Shown here: in pieces, positions 10,886 to 14,088 of the stretch
Numbering within the stretch: position 1 is the first letter of the stretch
Layout: each line of letters starts with the position of its first letter
Assembly (NCBI GenBank): GCA_003451595.1
Contig: DMDA01000135.1
Location: 1-14,088, forward strand
Reading direction: 5' to 3'
Origin: Chloroflexota bacterium
Lineage (GTDB): Bacteria > Chloroflexota > Anaerolineae > Caldilineales > Caldilineaceae
Length of the DNA stretch: 14,088 bases
Translations under genes and position numbers: made by a program
Notes under the pieces: generated by a model
What the model saw: the letters and a program-made list of their open reading frames with translations, nothing else
The model's database searches: none
What the model was told of the DNA's origin: nothing

Positions 10886-10972
10886 AAAAATGACTGAGTG
10901 ATCGGAGCGCGATCACGCAGTGATCTTGATAGCTTGACTGAGTCATGTGGACAAGATCACTACGTCATTTTT
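10886..10972. repeat. Inverted repeat with multiple AGTGATC motifs, possible terminator or operator cluster
   Basis: The arms 10886-10903 (AAAAATGACTGAGTGATC) and 10955-10972 are reverse complements at 16 of 18 positions around a 51-base centre. The centre contains a palindrome GATCAC-GCA-GTGATC (10911-10925) and a second copy of TGACTGAGT (10935-10943, first at 10891-10899). The outer A and T runs would let the arms act as a bidirectional terminator; on the minus strand it follows the deaminase gene by about 125 bases. An operator for the restriction genes is the other reading. Between 10973 and 11096 I see nothing further. Confidence 0.55.
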
Positions 10973-11096
10973 CAGCACGGCGGACACTGGCCTTCGACAT
11001 TACTGGTCAAAGGAGAGCGGTGCACGGCAGGACGGACTGCATCCGGCGGGTGGTTGACCGCTGTGTCAGGCGCGTCGTGGGTGCACCCCGCCGCGC

Positions 11097-12497
11097 CTAG
11101 CGGGCGCCCGCCCGCTGCACCAGCGTTTTTGCGGCGCGGTTGTGCTGCTCCACCAGGCGGGGGATGTCCAGATGCACCGGCGCGCCGTCGCGCACGCGCA
11201 CCACGCCGTTGACCAGCGCCCAGTCCACCGGCTGTGGCTGACAGAAGACGAGCGCGGCGACCGGGTCGTGCACGGCGCCGCCTGCGTGCCAGAGCGTATC
11301 CAGGCGGAAGGCGACAACGTCCGCCGCCATGCCTGGCGCCAGCGCGCCGATGTCGTCGCGTCCCAGCACCGCCGCGCCGCCCAGCGTGGCAAGCTCCAGC
11401 GCCTCGCGCGCCGTCATGGCGCGCGGGTTGCCCATCACCCGCTGCAAGAGCAGACACTGCCGCACCTCATTGAGCAGGTGGCTGCCGTCGTTGGAGGCGC
11501 TGCCATCCACACCCAGCCCGACAGGGACGCCCGCATCGCGCATCGCCCGCACTGGCGCAATGCCCGACGCTAACCGCATGTTGCTGGTGGGGCAATGCGC
11601 AACGCCCGTGTGCGTGCGCGCAAAGCGTTCGACCTCACTCTGGTTCAGGTGGACGCAGTGCGCGTGCCAGACATCGTCGCCTGTCCACTCCAGAAATTCG
11701 GCGTAGTCACCCGGTCGATAGCCGAAGCGCGCCAGGCAAAAGCTCTCCTCATCCTGGGTCTCGGCCAGATGCGTGTGCAGATGTACGTTCATTGCCGCGC
11801 CGAAGCTGCGCGCCAGCGCGGCGCTCTCGCGCATCAGGTCGGGCGTGACGCTGAAAGGGCTGCAAGGCGCCAGCACGACGCGACGCATGGCAAAGCGGCT
11901 GGGGTCGTGAAAGGTCTCCACGACACGGCGGCTGTCGCGCAGAATGGCGGCTTCATCCTCGGTGACGCGGTCGGGGGGCAGTCCGCCCTGGCTTTCGCCC
12001 AGGCTCATGCTGCCGCGTGCGCCGTGAAAACGCACGCCGATCGTTTCCGCCGCCGCAAACTGGTCGTCGAGACGGCTGCCGTTAGGCCACAGATAATGGT
12101 GGTCGCTCGATGTGGTGCAGCCAGAGAGCAACAACTCGGTCAACGCCAGCTGCGTGCTGATGAAGACGTCGTCGGGCGTCAGCTCCGCCCAGATCGGGTA
12201 GAGCGTTTTGAGCCAGTCGAAGAGCACGACGTCCTGCGCCGCAGGGATGACGCGCGTCAATGTCTGGTAAAAGTGATGATGTGTGTTGACAAAGCCAGGC
12301 AGCACAATGCGCCCGCTCGCATCGATTACCTGGCGCGCTGCGGCGCGCAGCCCGGCGGGCAGCTCCGCCGTCGCGCCGACCCAGACGATGGCCGGCCCGT
12401 CGATGACGAGTGCGCCATCACGAATCTCGCGGCGTGTGGCATCCATAGTCACCAGCAGGTCGGCGTGTTCGATGATCAGAGAAGCATGGGTATTCAT
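11097..12497 (-). CDS. 8-oxoguanine deaminase (amidohydrolase superfamily)
   Basis: A cytosolic zinc amidohydrolase predicted to deaminate 8-oxoguanine to urate, salvaging or removing oxidised guanine. With ATG 12495-12497 it has 466 residues; the longer open frame upstream is a shadow of the DinB-like gene. Metal and active-site motifs are GFVNTHHHFYQTL (H73, H75), VHLHTHLAE (H239-E246), WHAHCVHLN (H278, H280), and GLGVDGSASNDGSH (D331). SDHHYLWPNG (131-140) and GVDGSASNDG are characteristic of 8-oxoguanine deaminases as against atrazine chlorohydrolase, cytosine deaminase or guanine deaminase relatives, as far as I recall them. The start overlaps the stop of the DinB-like gene (ATGA), so the two are translationally coupled. 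Confidence 0.86.
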   Translation of the reverse strand: MNTHASLIIEHADLLVTMDATRREIRDGALVIDGPAIVWVGATAELPAGLRAAARQVIDASGRIVLPGFVNTHHHFYQTLTRVIPAAQDVVLFDWLKTLYPIWAELTPDDVFISTQLALTELLLSGCTTSSDHHYLWPNGSRLDDQFAAAETIGVRFHGARGSMSLGESQGGLPPDRVTEDEAAILRDSRRVVETFHDPSRFAMRRVVLAPCSPFSVTPDLMRESAALARSFGAAMNVHLHTHLAETQDEESFCLARFGYRPGDYAEFLEWTGDDVWHAHCVHLNQSEVERFARTHTGVAHCPTSNMRLASGIAPVRAMRDAGVPVGLGVDGSASNDGSHLLNEVRQCLLLQRVMGNPRAMTAREALELATLGGAAVLGRDDIGALAPGMAADVVAFRLDTLWHAGGAVHDPVAALVFCQPQPVDWALVNGVVRVRDGAPVHLDIPRLVEQHNRAAKTLVQRAGAR

Positions 12498-12934
12498 AAG
12501 CGTTGCAGCGCAGCCTCGATTTCGTCCAGGTGGGGGTGGCGGTGGAGCGAGCGGTCGATCCAGTGTTCGTTGCGGGCGCGTAGCTGCTCCAGCCGCACCG
12601 TTGGCAGTTCCTCCAGGCGGCGATCCAGCGTCTCGGCGCTGGCGATGGCCAGCTCGGCTGCGGCGCGTGGGGGAATGGCGGCCCACAGCGGCAGTGAGAT
12701 GTCATTCACGGCCAGGTCGATGGGCATCTCGACCACCTCACCGGCGGCGTCGGCGGCGTCCAGCAGCGCGAGCACGCGCCGATCCCAGAAAGCCAGGTGC
12801 ACCAGGGCGACGGCTGCCGTCCAGTGCGCGCCGACAGGTTGCTGCAGAGCGGCGTCGGTGTGCGTGGCCGCCAGTGTGCGCAGGCGATCAGTAGCGGCGC
12901 GATTGCGTTCGACAAAGGTGCGGTCGGTTGACAT
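12494..12934 (-). CDS. DinB/maleylpyruvate isomerase-like metalloprotein
   Basis: A 146-residue predicted four-helix-bundle protein of the DinB/YfiT superfamily, whose members bind a metal with three histidines and often work with a low-molecular-weight thiol. Candidate ligands are H46 in ALVHLAFWDRRVLALLD (43-59) and H131, H133 and H135 in LHRHPHLDEIE near the C-terminus; the pattern of one early and one late histidine cluster fits the family. A strong AGGAGG lies 12 bases before the ATG (12932-12934). It is the first gene of a two-gene unit with 8-oxoguanine deaminase. The precise reaction is unknown. Confidence 0.78.
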   Translation of the reverse strand: MSTDRTFVERNRAATDRLRTLAATHTDAALQQPVGAHWTAAVALVHLAFWDRRVLALLDAADAAGEVVEMPIDLAVNDISLPLWAAIPPRAAAELAIASAETLDRRLEELPTVRLEQLRARNEHWIDRSLHRHPHLDEIEAALQRL

Positions 12935-12997
12935 GATACGCGCATTCCTCCTCGTTGATGAGCGGATTGGTTGGCAGTGCGGTTGATTGAGCGCAAC

Positions 12998-13024
12998 GAT
13001 ATATCAACGCGGGCAAGGCGTCAA
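12998..13024 (-). promoter_or_regulatory. Candidate promoter of the DinB-deaminase unit
   Basis: On the minus strand TTGACG (13019-13024) is followed after 15 bases by TATATC (12998-13003), or after 17 bases by TATCGT. Either places the transcription start some 60 bases before the gene. The spacing is ambiguous, so this is a modest prediction. Confidence 0.35.
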
Positions 13025-13066
13025 TGTGTTGCTTGTAAACAATTTGACGTTACAACCTGGAAATCA

Positions 13067-13888
13067 TTACCCCTCGCGGCGGCGGAGTTGCTGCGCGGCG
13101 CTCAGCGCTGCGTCGATCAGGCGCTCTGGGTCAGATGGCGGCGCGTCGCTCTGTGAGCGGCGCAGCCAGATCAGAAACTCGATGTTGCCGGCTGGCCCCG
13201 GTGCGGGCGATACGGTCAAACCGGCGACGGTTAGTGCAAGCGACGCCGCCAATGCACATGTTTCGGCCAGGACGCGACGGTGCACTTTGGGGTCGCGCAC
13301 CACGCCGCCTTTGCCCACCTGGTCAGCGCCCGCCTCGAATTGCGGCTTGATCAGGGCGATCACCTGGCCGTCCGGTTTGAGCAATCGCAGCGTGGCCGGG
13401 AGCACCAGGGTCAGGCTGATGAAGCTGGCGTCGATTACAGCCAGGTCGGCCAACACGCCGTCGGGGAGGGCTTCCAGATGACGTACATTCGTGCGGTCGA
13501 GCACGACGACGCGTGGGTCGCTCTGTAGCTTCCAGGCCAGCTGACCGTAGCCGACGTCGATGGCGTAGACGCGCGCGGCGCCGCGTTGGAGCAAACAATC
13601 GGTAAAGCCGCCGGTGCTGGCGCCGACGTCGGCGGCGAGCAGCCCCGTCACGTCGAGCGCAAAGGCATCCAGCGCAGCTGCTAGCTTCAGGCCACCGCGA
13701 CTGACGTAGGGCAGTGGTGCGCGCACGGTGATTGCAGCATCCTGCGCCACGCTGCGGCCGGGTTTGTCATGGCGCACGCCGTTGACTTCGACTTCGCCAG
13801 CCATGATCAGGCGCTGCGCCTGTTCGCGGCTTGTCGCCAATCCCCGCGCCACCAGCAGCAGATCGAGGCGTTCCTTCTTCTCGCTCAT
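13067..13888 (-). CDS. tlyA: TlyA-family rRNA methyltransferase (S4 + FtsJ-like domains)
   Basis: Predicted S-adenosylmethionine-dependent 2'-O-methyltransferase acting on ribosomal RNA, often annotated haemolysin A. It has 273 residues, normal for TlyA. An N-terminal S4 RNA-binding domain (about 6-50, RLDLLLVARGLATSREQAQR) precedes a Rossmann methyltransferase domain with motif I AADVGASTGGFTD (85-97) and AIDVGYGQLAWKL (109-121). A K-D-K-E catalytic set is visible as K68 (SRGGLK), D154 (VIDASFIS), K181 (LIKPQFE) and E237 (NIEFLIW). The ATG at 13886-13888 matches the usual MSEKKxRLD start, although its ribosome site is poor; another in-frame ATG lies four codons upstream. It is divergent from the gene starting at 14036. 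Confidence 0.9.
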   Translation of the reverse strand: MSEKKERLDLLLVARGLATSREQAQRLIMAGEVEVNGVRHDKPGRSVAQDAAITVRAPLPYVSRGGLKLAAALDAFALDVTGLLAADVGASTGGFTDCLLQRGAARVYAIDVGYGQLAWKLQSDPRVVVLDRTNVRHLEALPDGVLADLAVIDASFISLTLVLPATLRLLKPDGQVIALIKPQFEAGADQVGKGGVVRDPKVHRRVLAETCALAASLALTVAGLTVSPAPGPAGNIEFLIWLRRSQSDAPPSDPERLIDAALSAAQQLRRREG

Positions 13889-14035
13889 TTCCCCACCCAT
13901 CACGATTTTGTTCGGTTCTCGCTGCTGCCCGGCAATTTCAGCATTGGCAATGCTTCCGGTAAGATGCATCGCTGGCTGAGTTGACGCAAGATTGGTTGTG
14001 CGTCACATGATTTTGGGCAATCTAAGGATGTTGAC

Positions 14036-14088
14036 ATGACTTCTCCATCCGTTCCGGCGCCCCTGGCTGGCGAACGTAATAATGTGAC
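14036..14088 (+). CDS. Start of an unidentified plus-strand gene, cut by the window edge
   Basis: ATG at 14036-14038 with AAGGA 7 bases upstream opens a frame that stays open to the window end (17 codons, beginning MTSPSVPAPLAGERNN). It is divergent from tlyA, and a TTGACG at 13981-13986 could be part of its promoter. The visible N-terminus, rich in Pro, Ser and Ala, is not enough to name a family. Confidence 0.5.
   Translation, partial: MTSPSVPAPLAGERNNV

Noticed and set aside
11097..12686. A 529-residue deaminase with a long N-terminal extension
   Set aside because: The first 63 residues are Arg/Pro-rich and overlap the DinB-like gene. The ATG at 12495-12497 overlaps that gene's stop and begins the conserved amidohydrolase N-terminus.
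11595..12986. A 463-codon plus-strand open frame
   Set aside because: It lies opposite the 8-oxoguanine deaminase and DinB-like genes, both with clear family motifs. Its translation is Arg/Ala/Gln-rich with no motif, as expected for a GC-rich shadow frame.

Overview
The window looks like a high-GC bacterial chromosome, most likely a Chloroflexota member of the Caldilinea/Anaerolineae kind. That placement is an inference from the Thermus-type lysine genes, a homoisocitrate dehydrogenase closest in motif to the fungal type, a TlyA methyltransferase, and abundant GGAGATT-type repeats. Nearly everything is on the minus strand; only a partial gene at the right edge is on the plus strand.

Positions 1-7086 hold a lysine operon of the alpha-aminoadipate route, transcribed right to left: homocitrate synthase, a Nudix hydrolase, a GNAT acetyltransferase, homoaconitase large and small subunits, a second Nudix hydrolase, a LysE-family exporter, and homoisocitrate dehydrogenase. 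These supply the first steps from 2-oxoglutarate and acetyl-CoA towards 2-oxoadipate, plus a possible lysine outlet. Upstream of homocitrate synthase there is a good promoter, a 21-codon leader peptide with three lysine codons, and an intrinsic terminator. A sequence in the last codons of the leader peptide is complementary to the terminator loop. Together these form a convincing lysine-tRNA-sensing attenuator.

The same operon is full of one palindromic repeat family built from 7- and 8-base units (GGAGATT, GGGAGATT and relatives) arranged as long inverted arms. Copies fill every long intergenic gap in the operon and abut or supply stop codons. Two copies sit inside genes, in frame, adding about 20-30 residues to homoisocitrate dehydrogenase and to the homoaconitase large subunit. 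The 7-base unit has no stop codon in any of the six frames. I saw no copy right of about 5.65 kb.

Positions 7083-10645 hold a three-gene McrBC-like restriction module: a McrB-type AAA+ protein, a McrC-type PD-(D/E)xK nuclease, and a third protein resembling DUF4928. Its base composition looks less GC-rich than the flanks, which suits a mobile defence module. A gene-free stretch (10646-11096) carries a cluster of AGTGATC/GATCACT motifs in a large inverted repeat.

Positions 11097-12934 hold a DinB-like protein translationally coupled to an 8-oxoguanine deaminase. Then come a TlyA-type S4/rRNA methyltransferase and, divergently on the plus strand, the first 17 codons of an unidentified gene.
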